Positions 7,377-16,785 are shown, counted from the stretch's first letter. The stretch is DNA of 41,807 nt from JAPYWM01 sp964489015 (GCA_964489015.1 CAZAXD010000019.1:1-41807); one strand, 5' to 3'. Notes: a model not told the origin generated them from the letters alone. Numbers and translations are program-made.

Positions 7377-8462
7377 ATGGCCACGCGCACGTACACCTTT
7401 GGAGGACGCCAGTTTGTTCTCGATGTCGATAAAGCCGAGCAGGCTATCGCCGAAAAGCGAATCATCAACGGCCGCATAACCATGGCGTTTAACCTTCTCC
7501 CCCTCAAGTATCCTTGGGCTTATGATCTCTACCGAACTATGAAGGCCAATCACTGGGAGCCCGAAGATATCCCCATGAATAAGGACGTAGCTCAGTGGAA
7601 AGGGGACGAGGTTACGGAGATCGACCGCTGGATCATTCGCATGGCAGTGGGCTACTTTTCGGCAGCAGAAGGCATCGTTGGCGATAATATTATTCACGTC
7701 GTGCGGGAGCTTGTCACTGCCAGTGAACTCAAGCTCGTCCTGGGCCGTCATGCTCACGAAGAGAATGTACATGCAGACTCGCTTTTGTACATGATCTCAT
7801 CGCTGGGCATTGATCCCTATGAGTGTGAAGCGATGTTTATCGATATACCGACGATTCAGACTAAAAACGCTTTTGTCACCCGTATCTCCCACGCGCTGCG
7901 ACGCGACCTAGATCTGACCCAAACGGCCAATAAACAACTCCTTGCCAAAAACATCTTCACGTTTGGTCTCGTCATGGAAGGCACGCAGTTTTATGGTCTC
8001 TTTGGCATGGTGCTAAGCCTATACCGACAAGGAAAATTTCCGGGCATTGGTCAAATGTTTCGCTACACATTACGGGACGAAAGTAATCACATCGAGCTAT
8101 TCCGCCGGCTTTCATTAGAGCTTATCTCGGAGAATCCGGATATTTGGACGCCGGCGTTTCAGGAGGAGCTTCGCCAGACCATGGCCGAGGGCGTGCAGCT
8201 CGAAATAGACTTTATTCGGGACTGCCTGCCGCTGCCGGCTATCGGGCTCAAACCAGAGGAGTTTATCGAGTACATTCGGTACATCTCCAATCGTCGCCTA
8301 CAAAGCGTCGGGCTGGAGCCGCTCTTCCCTGGCGCGCAAAATACCCTCCCCTGGTTGGCCGAGCTCATGGATATTCGCAAAGAGCAAAACTTCTTTGAGG
8401 GTCGCGTGACCGAATATCGCAAGACCTCGGCTCTAGCACCTGTCAATGATGACGAACTCTAA
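7377..8462 (+). CDS. nrdB: Ribonucleotide reductase beta chain, class Ic-like (no radical tyrosine)
   Basis: Small subunit of class I ribonucleotide reductase, 361 aa, which houses the dinuclear metal cofactor that starts radical chemistry for dNTP synthesis. Metal ligands read E98 (in SAAEG), E129 and H132 (EENVH), E201 (MEGTQFYG), E235 and H238 (RDESNH). Two features differ from standard class Ia: the first ligand is glutamate, not aspartate, and the radical-tyrosine position (H132 plus four) is leucine, L136. This is the signature of the Mn/Fe class Ic group typified by Chlamydia, where the residue is Phe, Val or Leu. Y347 near the C-terminus matches the relay tyrosine, and the tail (NDDEL) is the usual alpha-binding peptide. 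It overlaps nrdA by one base (TAATG). Confidence 0.95.
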   Translation: MATRTYTFGGRQFVLDVDKAEQAIAEKRIINGRITMAFNLLPLKYPWAYDLYRTMKANHWEPEDIPMNKDVAQWKGDEVTEIDRWIIRMAVGYFSAAEGIVGDNIIHVVRELVTASELKLVLGRHAHEENVHADSLLYMISSLGIDPYECEAMFIDIPTIQTKNAFVTRISHALRRDLDLTQTANKQLLAKNIFTFGLVMEGTQFYGLFGMVLSLYRQGKFPGIGQMFRYTLRDESNHIELFRRLSLELISENPDIWTPAFQEELRQTMAEGVQLEIDFIRDCLPLPAIGLKPEEFIEYIRYISNRRLQSVGLEPLFPGAQNTLPWLAELMDIRKEQNFFEGRVTEYRKTSALAPVNDDEL

Positions 8463-11400
8463 TGCCTATGGATACGAATCTCAGCTTAGCTAAGTTAGAA
8501 GAGAGCATTCAGTGGGCGCAGCGCTTGCCCTTGGGCCTGCCGGGGGCATCGGCCTGGGGGCTCTTGACGAGCTTTCCGCGTGAGCTTGCCGCTGGTGAAG
8601 TACCCAATTACTTTCAGGCCGACCCGTATATGACCCTTCTAGCCCGGGCTTGGCTAGCCACGCGCCTGGAAGAAAAGCCGGACTATGACCAACTGCGCCG
8701 ACTGATCGAAGGATGGATGCGACCCCTGATCGATTACTTAGAGCAACTCCCTTCTACTGCAAAGCCCACAGAAGCGGATCTCATAGCACTCTTGGCCAAG
8801 ACCCTTTTTACACAGGGATATGATCACGTGGCTTATGCTTTTCTACTCCTTCGAGCGCGGGAGCATTTGCCGGGACCCGAGCTTAATTATGCACCTTTTG
8901 TTCGGCGCCGCACAGGTCAGATCGTACCTTGGCTCCCCCAAAAAATCGAAAAGGCCCTTGAAAAGGTCTTTCGTGCTACCCAAAAGCCGGCTACGCTTAT
9001 CCCTACTCTCGTCGAGGAGATCTCGGAACGGATCTTCCTGCTAGGGCGTACGATCGTCGACCTAGAGGTCATCCAAGACCTAGTACTCGAAGGGCTTCTC
9101 CTCAAGGAGTGCTGGGAAGTCGCCCGGGCTTATGCGCTCTACCGCGCAGAAAGGGCCCAAGAGCGACTAGAAAATCTACTTCGCCGTCCCATTCAGATAA
9201 CCTTCCTGGAAGTAGCCGAACCGAATGGATCTATCACCTTTTGGGATGGTGAAGAGCTTCGAGCCCGCTTGCACTTTAGTCTGGAAGGCCTCGACCTCAA
9301 TCTCTCGCCTACCCAGATCGAAGCTGCCCTCCGTAAAAGTCTCTACAGCGGTATTTCCCGCACTAGCCTCCAAAAAACCATTATCCTCAATGCCAAGGCC
9401 CTCATGGAAATGGACGCGGATTTTTCACGGTTAGCAGGGCGCATGCTACTGACCTATATTTATGAGGAGACCTTGGGCTGGAATATCCTACGCCATGGCG
9501 AGGCAGAACTGCAAGCCTTCCACCAGCGAGGGCTTAGGCCGTATTTGGAGCGCGGCGTAGCGATTGAACGGTTAGACCCTGCTTTATTAGAATTTGACCT
9601 CGAGCGGTTAGCGGAGGCGCTTGACCCTAAGTATGACAAGGACTTTACCTATCTGGGTATCCAGACGCTCTACGACCGCTATCTAATCATGGACAAGACG
9701 GCGCCGACTCCACGCCGCATCGAAGCACCTCAGTTTTTCTGGATGCGGGTCGCGATGGGGCTGCACCTCCGAGAAAAAGAAGACCGAGAAAGCCATACAC
9801 TTCGCTTGTACGATCGGTATCGGCGACGCCTCTTTTGCTCGTCGACGCCGACACTATTCAATAGCGGTACAACGCGGCCCCAACTCTCCTCCTGCTATCT
9901 CTATAAAGTCGACGACACCATCGAGTCCATCATGCTGCGTGGCATTGCTGAAAATGCGTTTCTCTCTAAATGGGCAGGGGGCTTGGGCGGCTCTTGGACA
10001 GCTGTGCGCGGTACAGGTGCTTATATCAAGGGCACCAATGGCGAAAGTCAAGGCGTCATTCCCTTCCTCAAACTCCACAATGATCAGCTGGTAGCCGTCA
10101 ATCAAGGCGGTAAACGTGCCGGCTCCGGCTGCGCTTACCTCGAGGTCTGGCACAATGACATCTTTGACTTCCTCGAACTGCGCCGAAATACAGGCGACGA
10201 GCGGCGACGCACCCACGACCTCAATACCGCCTGCTGGATACCGGACCTCTTTATGAAACGCGTTGAAAACCGGCAGCACTGGACCCTCTTCCGCTCTAAT
10301 GAAGTGCCTGACCTTCACGAGCTATACGGAAAGGCCTTCGAAGAGCGGTATGAATATTATGAAAAGCTGGCCGAGGAAGGCAAACTATGGTCCCAGAAAA
10401 TCGAGGCTATTGAGCTCTGGAAGCAAATGCTGCGTATGTTGTATGAAACCGGGCATCCGTGGATTACCTTCAAGGACCCCTGTAACCTCCGCAGTCCCCA
10501 GGACCATGTCGGCGTCATTCATTCGTCTAACCTCTGCACAGAAATCACGCTGCCCACGTCCGAGACCGAAACGGCTGTTTGCAATCTAGGCTCGATCGTA
10601 CTGGAAAACCACCTACGTGCGGATGGCTCTTTAGATTGGGACCTTTTGCGGGAGACCATCCGCATCGCTGTACGAGCTTTGGACAATGTGATTGATATCA
10701 ACTTTTACCCGGTCGAGCCGGCTCGACGGTCCAATCTACGGCACCGGCCGATTGGGCTCGGTCTCATGGGATGGCATTACCTCCTCATGGCCAAGGGCAT
10801 TCCTTTCGACAGCGATGATGCGGTCGAGCTTGCGGATGGGCTCATGGAGCGCATCGCTTATGAAGCGTACGAAGCCTCAAGCGATCTAGCGGCAGAGCGA
10901 GGCGCCTACGAGACGTTTCCAGGCTCTAAGTGGGATCGTGGCCTTTTACCACTAGATACGCTCGACATCCTGGAAGCAGAGCGCGGCCTCCCGATCCAGG
11001 TTCCACGCACAAGCCGACTTGACTGGGCCCGCTTACGCGAAAAAATCCAGCGCCAAGGCATGCGAAACTCTAACGTCCTCGCTATCGCCCCCACCGCCAC
11101 GATCTCAAACATCATGGGCAGCTCTCCCTCTATCGAGCCCCTTTACAGCAATATGTACGTCAAAAGTAACCTATCCGGTGATTTTGTCATTCTAAACCCC
11201 TACCTGGTCCGCGAGCTCAAAGCCAGGGGACTCTGGACCGAGAAAATACGCAAAGAGCTCAAATACTTTGATGGCGATTTGTCCCAGGTTCAAGACCTGC
11301 CCAGTGACCTTGTAGCCCTGTATAAGACGGCGTTTCAGATTCCTTATCAGCGTCTCATCGATGCTGCAGCTCGTCGCCAAAAGTGGATTGATCAAGCCCA

Positions 11401-11626
11401 ATCGCTCAATCTCTTTTTAGCGCATCCGGATATGAAGCAGCTTAGCCACATGTACCGCTATGCCTGGCATACAGGCCTCAAAACGACTTACTATCTCAGG
11501 ACCCTGGGGGCTTCCGCTATCGAAAAGAGTAGTGTCTCCCGCTTTGAGATGAGTGAAAATCCGCCGGCGGCTACCTGTCGCTGGGATCCCTCCAAGCCCG
11601 CTGAAGAGTGTGAGTCTTGCCAATAA
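8462..11626 (+). CDS. nrdA: Ribonucleotide reductase alpha chain, long form with ATP-cone region
   Basis: Large subunit that reduces ribonucleoside diphosphates. All catalytic residues are present: C478 (LSSCYLY), N690, C692 and E694 (NLCTE), C707 (AVCNLGS), the YY relay pair Y1010-Y1011, and the C-terminal CESC dithiol (C1050, C1053). At 1054 aa it is about 290 residues longer than the E. coli enzyme. The extra N-terminus includes a good ATP cone at about residues 145-235 (FVRRRTGQIVPWLPQKIEKA to AYALYRAERAQ) and before it a degenerate cone-like stretch ending near residue 135 (AYAFLLLRAREH). Long alpha chains with multiple cones are known from Chlamydia, matching the class Ic-like NrdB. Start ATG 8462 overlaps the nrdB stop; ATG 8468 is an alternative. 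Confidence 0.96.
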   Translation: MPMDTNLSLAKLEESIQWAQRLPLGLPGASAWGLLTSFPRELAAGEVPNYFQADPYMTLLARAWLATRLEEKPDYDQLRRLIEGWMRPLIDYLEQLPSTAKPTEADLIALLAKTLFTQGYDHVAYAFLLLRAREHLPGPELNYAPFVRRRTGQIVPWLPQKIEKALEKVFRATQKPATLIPTLVEEISERIFLLGRTIVDLEVIQDLVLEGLLLKECWEVARAYALYRAERAQERLENLLRRPIQITFLEVAEPNGSITFWDGEELRARLHFSLEGLDLNLSPTQIEAALRKSLYSGISRTSLQKTIILNAKALMEMDADFSRLAGRMLLTYIYEETLGWNILRHGEAELQAFHQRGLRPYLERGVAIERLDPALLEFDLERLAEALDPKYDKDFTYLGIQTLYDRYLIMDKTAPTPRRIEAPQFFWMRVAMGLHLREKEDRESHTLRLYDRYRRRLFCSSTPTLFNSGTTRPQLSSCYLYKVDDTIESIMLRGIAENAFLSKWAGGLGGSWTAVRGTGAYIKGTNGESQGVIPFLKLHNDQLVAVNQGGKRAGSGCAYLEVWHNDIFDFLELRRNTGDERRRTHDLNTACWIPDLFMKRVENRQHWTLFRSNEVPDLHELYGKAFEERYEYYEKLAEEGKLWSQKIEAIELWKQMLRMLYETGHPWITFKDPCNLRSPQDHVGVIHSSNLCTEITLPTSETETAVCNLGSIVLENHLRADGSLDWDLLRETIRIAVRALDNVIDINFYPVEPARRSNLRHRPIGLGLMGWHYLLMAKGIPFDSDDAVELADGLMERIAYEAYEASSDLAAERGAYETFPGSKWDRGLLPLDTLDILEAERGLPIQVPRTSRLDWARLREKIQRQGMRNSNVLAIAPTATISNIMGSSPSIEPLYSNMYVKSNLSGDFVILNPYLVRELKARGLWTEKIRKELKYFDGDLSQVQDLPSDLVALYKTAFQIPYQRLIDAAARRQKWIDQAQSLNLFLAHPDMKQLSHMYRYAWHTGLKTTYYLRTLGASAIEKSSVSRFEMSENPPAATCRWDPSKPAEECESCQ

Positions 11627-11664
11627 TTAGCAGTTCGACTAATTTGCGTACCTTTAAGGCCAAT

Positions 11665-12087
11665 ATGCCCATTTTACATGGAAGCACGGTAAGCGTGCAT
11701 TATAAGCTATCTAACAGCGAAGGCGTGCTTTTGTATCAAAGCGAAGAGCCCCTTACTTTTACGATCGGGGAAGAGGACATTTTGCCAGCCTTTCAGCAGC
11801 ACATTTTAGGACGAGAGGTCGGCGACGTGGTGGAATTTGTGCTGACGCCCGAAGAGGCTTATGGCCTTTACCAGCAGAAGTGGGTCATTACGCTCAGCCG
11901 TAAGCAGCTAGAAGGCGAAGGGGAAGACATCACGCCCGGTCAAACGCTCACCCTATACACGCCCGACGGGCAAAGTGTACTGGTGACCGTACTCAAAGCC
12001 GACGAGGAGACCATCACAGTCGATGCCAATCATCCTTTAGCGGGACAGACGCTTCACTACCAGGTCGAGGTTTTAGCGGTATCGTAG
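11665..12087 (+). CDS. SlyD-like FKBP-type peptidyl-prolyl isomerase
   Basis: Cytoplasmic prolyl isomerase/chaperone of about 140 aa. The FKBP core opens with GSTVSVHYKL, followed by LTFTIGEEDILPAFQ and the loop GREVGDVVEF. An IF (insert-in-flap) segment runs from the region PEEAYGLY to VLVTVLKADEE, and the fold closes with the SlyD signature VDANHPLAGQTLHYQVEV. No histidine-rich metal-binding tail is present, unlike E. coli SlyD. ATG 11665 is chosen over an in-frame start at 11617 that overlaps the end of nrdA and adds no conserved sequence. It sits within the nrdBA run and is followed three bases later by the alanine dehydrogenase gene. Confidence 0.88.
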   Translation: MPILHGSTVSVHYKLSNSEGVLLYQSEEPLTFTIGEEDILPAFQQHILGREVGDVVEFVLTPEEAYGLYQQKWVITLSRKQLEGEGEDITPGQTLTLYTPDGQSVLVTVLKADEETITVDANHPLAGQTLHYQVEVLAVS

Positions 12088-12089
12088 GT

Positions 12090-13268
12090 ATGGGAGGCGG
12101 TTGGCAAACCTTACCGCAGCTAGCAGCCTTATCGACCAAGACCACGGCGCTCAAGATTGGGGTTCCTCGTGAAAGGCACTTGCAGGAGCGGCGGGTAGCC
12201 CTGACCCCCGCTGCGATCCAAACGCTCATCGCCCGCGGTCACCAGGTCTATATTGAGCACCGCGCCGGCGAATATGCAGCCTTTCCCGACAAGGCCTACA
12301 GCGAAGTAGGAGCCGTCCTTACGTACTCACCCGAAGACCTTTACCAAGAAGCGGACTACATCGTCAAGATTACCCCCCTGACTGAGCGCGAGATCGAATT
12401 ATTACGCCCCAAGCAGGTGATCTTTTCGGCTGTGCATTTGGGTTCGTTGACGCCAGACCTTATCCAAAAGCTCCTGCGCAAGAACATCACCGCAGTGGGG
12501 TACGAATTTCTACAAGCGAAAGATGGGAGCCTCCCCATCATGCGCATCATGAGTGAGATCGCCGGATATGCCAGCATTCAGATTGCGGCAGAGCTTTTGG
12601 CGCAGGAGGGGCGGGGCATGCTACTTGGCGGCATCACGGGCGTACCCCCAGCCCGAGTCGTGATCGTAGGCGCGGGGACTGTAGCCCTGCACGCTTGTCG
12701 AGCCGCTATCGGCTTAGGTTGCTCCTTGACAGTGCTTGACGAAGAAGTCTACCGGCTACAACGGCTCAAAGCGCTTCTCGGACATCAAGCCCTCGCCACG
12801 GGACTAATCCAGCCAGACTTACTCTATGAGCTCTTACCCCAAACCGATGTGCTCATCGGCGCCCTCTACCGAAAGGGCTCTGCGGCCCATCTCGTGGTTA
12901 CTGCTGACATGGTAGCCCGCATGGTCGAAGGCAGCGTCATCATTGACGTTGCGATCGACCAGGGCGGCAATATCGAGACAAGTGTACAAACGACCCACGA
13001 CTTGCCCACCTTTGCCAAATACGGCGTCGTGCACTACTGCGTACCGAATATCCCGTCTCGTGTCGCCCACACGGCTTCGATTGCCCTCAGCAATGTGCTC
13101 TTACCGATCCTCTTACGGATTGGGGAATACGGCGGCTTGCGCCCTCTGGTAGCAAGCGGGCACATGATCCGCAGCGGCGTCTACATTTACCAAAATCATC
13201 TTACTAATCACACCTTAGCTCGCCGATTTGGCCTCGAAGCGTTAGATATCGAACTGCTGGTCATATGA
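12090..13268 (+). CDS. ald: Alanine dehydrogenase
   Basis: Reversible NAD-dependent deamination of L-alanine to pyruvate and ammonia. The protein begins with a short leader typical of Bacteroidota members, then KIGVPRERHLQERRVALTP, catalytic-domain elements such as YEFLQAKDGSLPIMRIMSEIAG, the nucleotide-binding motif VVIVGAGTVALHACRAA (about residues 190-206), DVAIDQGGNIETS and the PNIPSRVAHTAS segment. Length of 392 aa matches the family. NAD(P) transhydrogenase alpha chains share the fold, but the continuous C-terminus and segment order favour alanine dehydrogenase. Its stop overlaps the mutase ATG as ATGA, giving tight coupling. Confidence 0.93.
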   Translation: MGGGWQTLPQLAALSTKTTALKIGVPRERHLQERRVALTPAAIQTLIARGHQVYIEHRAGEYAAFPDKAYSEVGAVLTYSPEDLYQEADYIVKITPLTEREIELLRPKQVIFSAVHLGSLTPDLIQKLLRKNITAVGYEFLQAKDGSLPIMRIMSEIAGYASIQIAAELLAQEGRGMLLGGITGVPPARVVIVGAGTVALHACRAAIGLGCSLTVLDEEVYRLQRLKALLGHQALATGLIQPDLLYELLPQTDVLIGALYRKGSAAHLVVTADMVARMVEGSVIIDVAIDQGGNIETSVQTTHDLPTFAKYGVVHYCVPNIPSRVAHTASIALSNVLLPILLRIGEYGGLRPLVASGHMIRSGVYIYQNHLTNHTLARRFGLEALDIELLVI

Positions 13269-15292
13269 GTGAGAGTGAGCTTTCGCATGTAGATTACATA
13301 GCTGGGGTCCCGCCTTTTTTGCGGGGCCCCTATGCGAGCATGTACCTAGGCAAGCCCTGGACGATTCGCCAATATGCGGGCTTTTCTTCGGCGGAGGAAA
13401 GCAATGCCTTTTATCGAAAGGCCCTGGCCGCTGGACAGACTGGCTTATCAGTGGCCTTTGACCTGCCGACGCATCGGGGGTACGATTCGGATGATCCCCG
13501 CGTGATCGGCGATGTGGGTAAAGCCGGCGTCGCCATCGACACCGTCGAAGACATGAAGATCCTCTTTGCCGGTATCCCCCTCGACCAGGTCTCCGTCTCG
13601 ATGACCATGAATGGTGCCGTTATCCCTATCCTAGCCTTCTTTATCGTCACGGCCGAAGAGCAAGGCGTCCCACCCCACAAGCTGTCCGGCACCATCCAAA
13701 ATGACATCTTGAAAGAATTCATGGTGCGCAACACCTACATCTATCCCCCGGGGCATTCCATGCGCATCATCACGGACATTTTTGCCTACCTCTCGAAGCA
13801 CCTGCCTAAGTTCAATTCCATTAGCATTAGCGGCTATCATATCCATGAAGCCGGTGCTACGCCCGATATGGAACTAGGCTTTACCCTGGCAGACGGCATA
13901 GCTTATGTACGGGCTGGCTTGGAAGCTGGCCTGGCCATCGATGACTTTGCACCGCGGCTAAGCTTCTTTTTTGCTATCGGGATGAACTTTTTTGCTGAGG
14001 TAGCCAAGCTTCGGGCTGCTCGGCTCTTATGGGCTGCCATCATGCGCGACCTTGGCGCCCAAAACCCAAAATCTCTAGCCCTCCGAACGCACTGCCAAAC
14101 CTCCGGCTATAGCCTGACCGCCCAAGATCCCATGAATAACATCGCGCGAACCACTATCGAAGCATTAGCTGCTGCCTTAGGCGGGACGCAGTCCCTCCAT
14201 ACCAATTCCTTTGATGAAGCCTTGGCACTACCGACGGAGTTTTCGGCGCGCATTGCGCGTAATACCCAAATCTACCTTCAGAAGGAAGCCGGCATTTTGC
14301 GGCCGGTGGATCCCCTGGGCGGCGCTTATCACTTAGAGAAGCTAACACAGTCCATAGCCCAGAGAGCCCGCCAATGGATTGCGGAGATAGAAGCTTTAGG
14401 CGGGATGCCTGCGGCCATCGAAGCCGGCTGGCCACAGCTCAAGATTCAAGAGGCAGCGGCCCAGCGGCAGGTTCGCCTCGAAACGGGAGAAGCTATCTGG
14501 GTCGGGGTCAACCGCTTTCAGGTGCCGGACGCACCGCCCCCGCCTATCCTCAAGATCGACAACCGCGCCGTTCGTGAGCAGCAGATCGCTCGGCTCACGG
14601 CTGTCAAAGCCACCCGAAACCAGGCAGTCGTAGAAGCGGCGCTCGAACGTCTGTATCACGCCGCAGCCCACCAAACCGAAAATACCCTCGCCATCGCTAT
14701 CGACGCAGCTCGTCACCGCGCCACGCTGGGCGAGATCTCAGCTGCGCTCGAGCGGGCCTGGGGACGCTACGAACCTACGGCTTCTATCGTCACCGGCGCT
14801 TACCAAGCGCATCTTCAAGCCGATCCCGAATGGCTGCGTTTGCAGGCGCGCGTCCAAGCGTTTATAAACCAGTGGGGGCGCCGTCCTCGTATCCTCATTG
14901 CCAAAATGGGGCAAGATGGCCACGACCGCGGCGCCAAGGTCGTCGCCTCCGGGCTCGTTGATATGGGCTTTGACGTAGATCTCGGCCCCCTCTTCCAGAC
15001 GCCGGAGGAGGTCACGCGTCGCGCCATCGAAAATGACGTACATTTCATCGGTGTCTCCTCTCTGGCCGGGGCCCATGATACCCTAGTGCCTCTGCTCTTA
15101 GCCCTACTACGGCAGCACGGCTCTGGCCACATCCCCGTCGTCGTAGGCGGCATCATTCCCCCTGATGATATCCAACCGCTCTTGGCACAAGGCGTCAAAG
15201 CCGTCTTCCCCCCAGGGACCTCCATCTTAGCCATGGCCCACGAACTGCTCAACCTCTATGAAGGCGTGGATAGCTCAGTGGTGGAGCGATAA
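13265..15292 (+). CDS. scpA: Methylmalonyl-CoA mutase, large (catalytic) chain
   Basis: Adenosylcobalamin-dependent mutase interconverting methylmalonyl-CoA and succinyl-CoA. The TIM-barrel part shows GVPPFLRGPYASMY, the tyrosine in IRQYAGFSSAEESNAFY, FDLPTHRGYDSDDPRV, SVSMTMNGAVIPILAF, and SMRIITDIF carrying the CoA/substrate arginine. The C-terminal B12 domain has the DxHxxG motif, with H553 in DGHDRG. It is 675 aa, about 40-50 residues shorter than usual at the N-terminus. The ATG overlaps the stop of ald, so the usual leading arm is missing rather than overlooked. FDLPTHRG replaces the more common FDLATHRG. No small subunit is encoded in the window. Related mutases (isobutyryl- or ethylmalonyl-CoA) are less likely given the overall match. 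Confidence 0.9.
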   Translation: MSESELSHVDYIAGVPPFLRGPYASMYLGKPWTIRQYAGFSSAEESNAFYRKALAAGQTGLSVAFDLPTHRGYDSDDPRVIGDVGKAGVAIDTVEDMKILFAGIPLDQVSVSMTMNGAVIPILAFFIVTAEEQGVPPHKLSGTIQNDILKEFMVRNTYIYPPGHSMRIITDIFAYLSKHLPKFNSISISGYHIHEAGATPDMELGFTLADGIAYVRAGLEAGLAIDDFAPRLSFFFAIGMNFFAEVAKLRAARLLWAAIMRDLGAQNPKSLALRTHCQTSGYSLTAQDPMNNIARTTIEALAAALGGTQSLHTNSFDEALALPTEFSARIARNTQIYLQKEAGILRPVDPLGGAYHLEKLTQSIAQRARQWIAEIEALGGMPAAIEAGWPQLKIQEAAAQRQVRLETGEAIWVGVNRFQVPDAPPPPILKIDNRAVREQQIARLTAVKATRNQAVVEAALERLYHAAAHQTENTLAIAIDAARHRATLGEISAALERAWGRYEPTASIVTGAYQAHLQADPEWLRLQARVQAFINQWGRRPRILIAKMGQDGHDRGAKVVASGLVDMGFDVDLGPLFQTPEEVTRRAIENDVHFIGVSSLAGAHDTLVPLLLALLRQHGSGHIPVVVGGIIPPDDIQPLLAQGVKAVFPPGTSILAMAHELLNLYEGVDSSVVER

Positions 15293-16751
15293 GGCCCTGC
15301 ACCGCCTCCAAACTCAAACGGAGAAAGAGGCTCATCAGCAAAAAAAGCTGCTCCAAACCCTCCTGAAAAAGGGCGTCAAAACCCGCTTTGGCCAGGACCA
15401 TCGGCTAGCAGAGGTGCATACCTATACAGAATTTTCTCAAGCAGTCCCCATCTACACTTACGAGCAGCTGTGGGATCGCTACTGGTCCCAGGCTTGGGCC
15501 GGCGTCCCTCATCAGACTTGGCCAGGTCTACCCCATTACTTTGCCAAGACCTCCGGCACTACCGCCGGCGCTAAGCTCATCCCTATCTCCGTGGACAGCG
15601 TGCCGACCCAAGTGCGGGGCGCTCGCTTGACCTTGGCGGCTTACATTCATCGCACACGCCAAACCGCCTTCCTAAATGGGCGCTGGCTCTTTTTGTCTGG
15701 CAGCCCTGCGCTGGAAAAAAGCCCAGCGGGTATTCCCTATGGCCGTCTCTCCGGCATCGTGCACCACTGGGTACCCCGTTATCTCACCCGAAACCGGCTT
15801 CCTTCCTTTGCGGTCAATACCATCGAAGACTGGCCTATCAAAGTGCAGGCCATCCTAGAAGAAGCTATCCCCCTTCCACTGACATTACTCTCAGGTATCC
15901 CGCCTTGGATCGTCCAGTTTCTAGAGCGCCTGGAGGCGCACACGAAAAAAACAACCTTGGAGGTATGGCCCCATTTGCAGGTATATGTTCATGGCGGGGT
16001 TGATTTTCGGCTGTACGAAGAGCGGCTCCGCGCCTATTTACCCGGCGTGGCTTTTATCGAAACCTTTCCCGCTTCAGAGGGCTTTTTCGCTTTTCAAGAT
16101 ACAGACACCGCTGAAGTAGGGCTCCGTTTGCTGGTAGACAATGGTGTCTTTTACGAGTTCATTCCGTTACAAGCCCTAAACCGACCCAATCCCCCCCGCT
16201 ACCCACTTTGGGACGTGCAGGTCGGGGAACGGTATGCGATGATTATCACAACCAATGCAGGCTTGTGGGCTTATGACCTCGGGGATGTCGTGGAATTCAC
16301 CAGCGTGGCACCGTATCGAGTACGAGTCGTAGGCCGGGTCAAAAATCATCTAAGCGCCTTTGGGGAGCATGTGATTGAATACGAGGTAGAGACGGCCATC
16401 GGGGCAGCCGCCGCAGCGACGGGGGCGCAGGTCCGCGAATACACGGTGGGGCCCTCGCTGGCGCCCCCCCGTCACGAATGGGTCGTAGCCTTTCAGCAGC
16501 CTCCGCAGTCCATCGAAGCCTTTCAGCAGCTCTTAGATCAAAAGCTGGCCCAGCTCAATCCCTACTACGCCGACCTTCGAAAGGGCGCGATTCTCCGCCC
16601 GCCAGCAGTATACGCCCTAGCGCCAGACACCTTTTACCAAGTGCTAGCTACCTTAGGCAAACTAGGCGGCCAAAACAAACCACCACACCTCAAAAGCGAT
16701 CGAAGCCTGCTGGATCACCTTATCCCGCACGCAACCCTGCTCACCACCTAA
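15258..16751 (+). CDS. GH3-family acyl-adenylating protein
   Basis: Member of the GH3 auxin-responsive-promoter-like family of the ANL adenylate-forming superfamily, 497 aa. Seen: an N-terminal helical start, the ATP-binding loop KTSGTTAGAKLIPIS (about residues 95-109), an ETFPASEGFFAFQ segment, and a YDLGDVVEF motif with VRVVGRVKNHLSAFGEHV closely resembling the hinge region of plant GH3 and bacterial homologues. Plant enzymes conjugate amino acids to jasmonate or auxin; the acid and acceptor for Bacteroidota members are unknown. ATG 15258 overlaps the mutase gene by 35 bases and yields a normal N-terminus. It ends the nrd-to-GH3 run. Confidence 0.9.
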   Translation: MKAWIAQWWSDKALHRLQTQTEKEAHQQKKLLQTLLKKGVKTRFGQDHRLAEVHTYTEFSQAVPIYTYEQLWDRYWSQAWAGVPHQTWPGLPHYFAKTSGTTAGAKLIPISVDSVPTQVRGARLTLAAYIHRTRQTAFLNGRWLFLSGSPALEKSPAGIPYGRLSGIVHHWVPRYLTRNRLPSFAVNTIEDWPIKVQAILEEAIPLPLTLLSGIPPWIVQFLERLEAHTKKTTLEVWPHLQVYVHGGVDFRLYEERLRAYLPGVAFIETFPASEGFFAFQDTDTAEVGLRLLVDNGVFYEFIPLQALNRPNPPRYPLWDVQVGERYAMIITTNAGLWAYDLGDVVEFTSVAPYRVRVVGRVKNHLSAFGEHVIEYEVETAIGAAAAATGAQVREYTVGPSLAPPRHEWVVAFQQPPQSIEAFQQLLDQKLAQLNPYYADLRKGAILRPPAVYALAPDTFYQVLATLGKLGGQNKPPHLKSDRSLLDHLIPHATLLTT

Positions 16752-16785
16752 AACCGTTTTGCTACGTACTCTATCTCTAAGGCTT

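Noticed and set aside
7308..7772. 154-codon open frame antisense to the nrdB start
   Set aside because: It overlaps the conserved NrdB N-terminus and the upstream region and has no recognisable product.
9854..10318. 154-codon open frame antisense to nrdA
   Set aside because: It lies wholly opposite a highly conserved part of nrdA and mirrors its codon pattern; no independent signal or family match.
14815..15252. 145-codon open frame antisense to the methylmalonyl-CoA mutase B12 domain
   Set aside because: It is a shadow of a conserved domain, with low-complexity composition and no promoter element.
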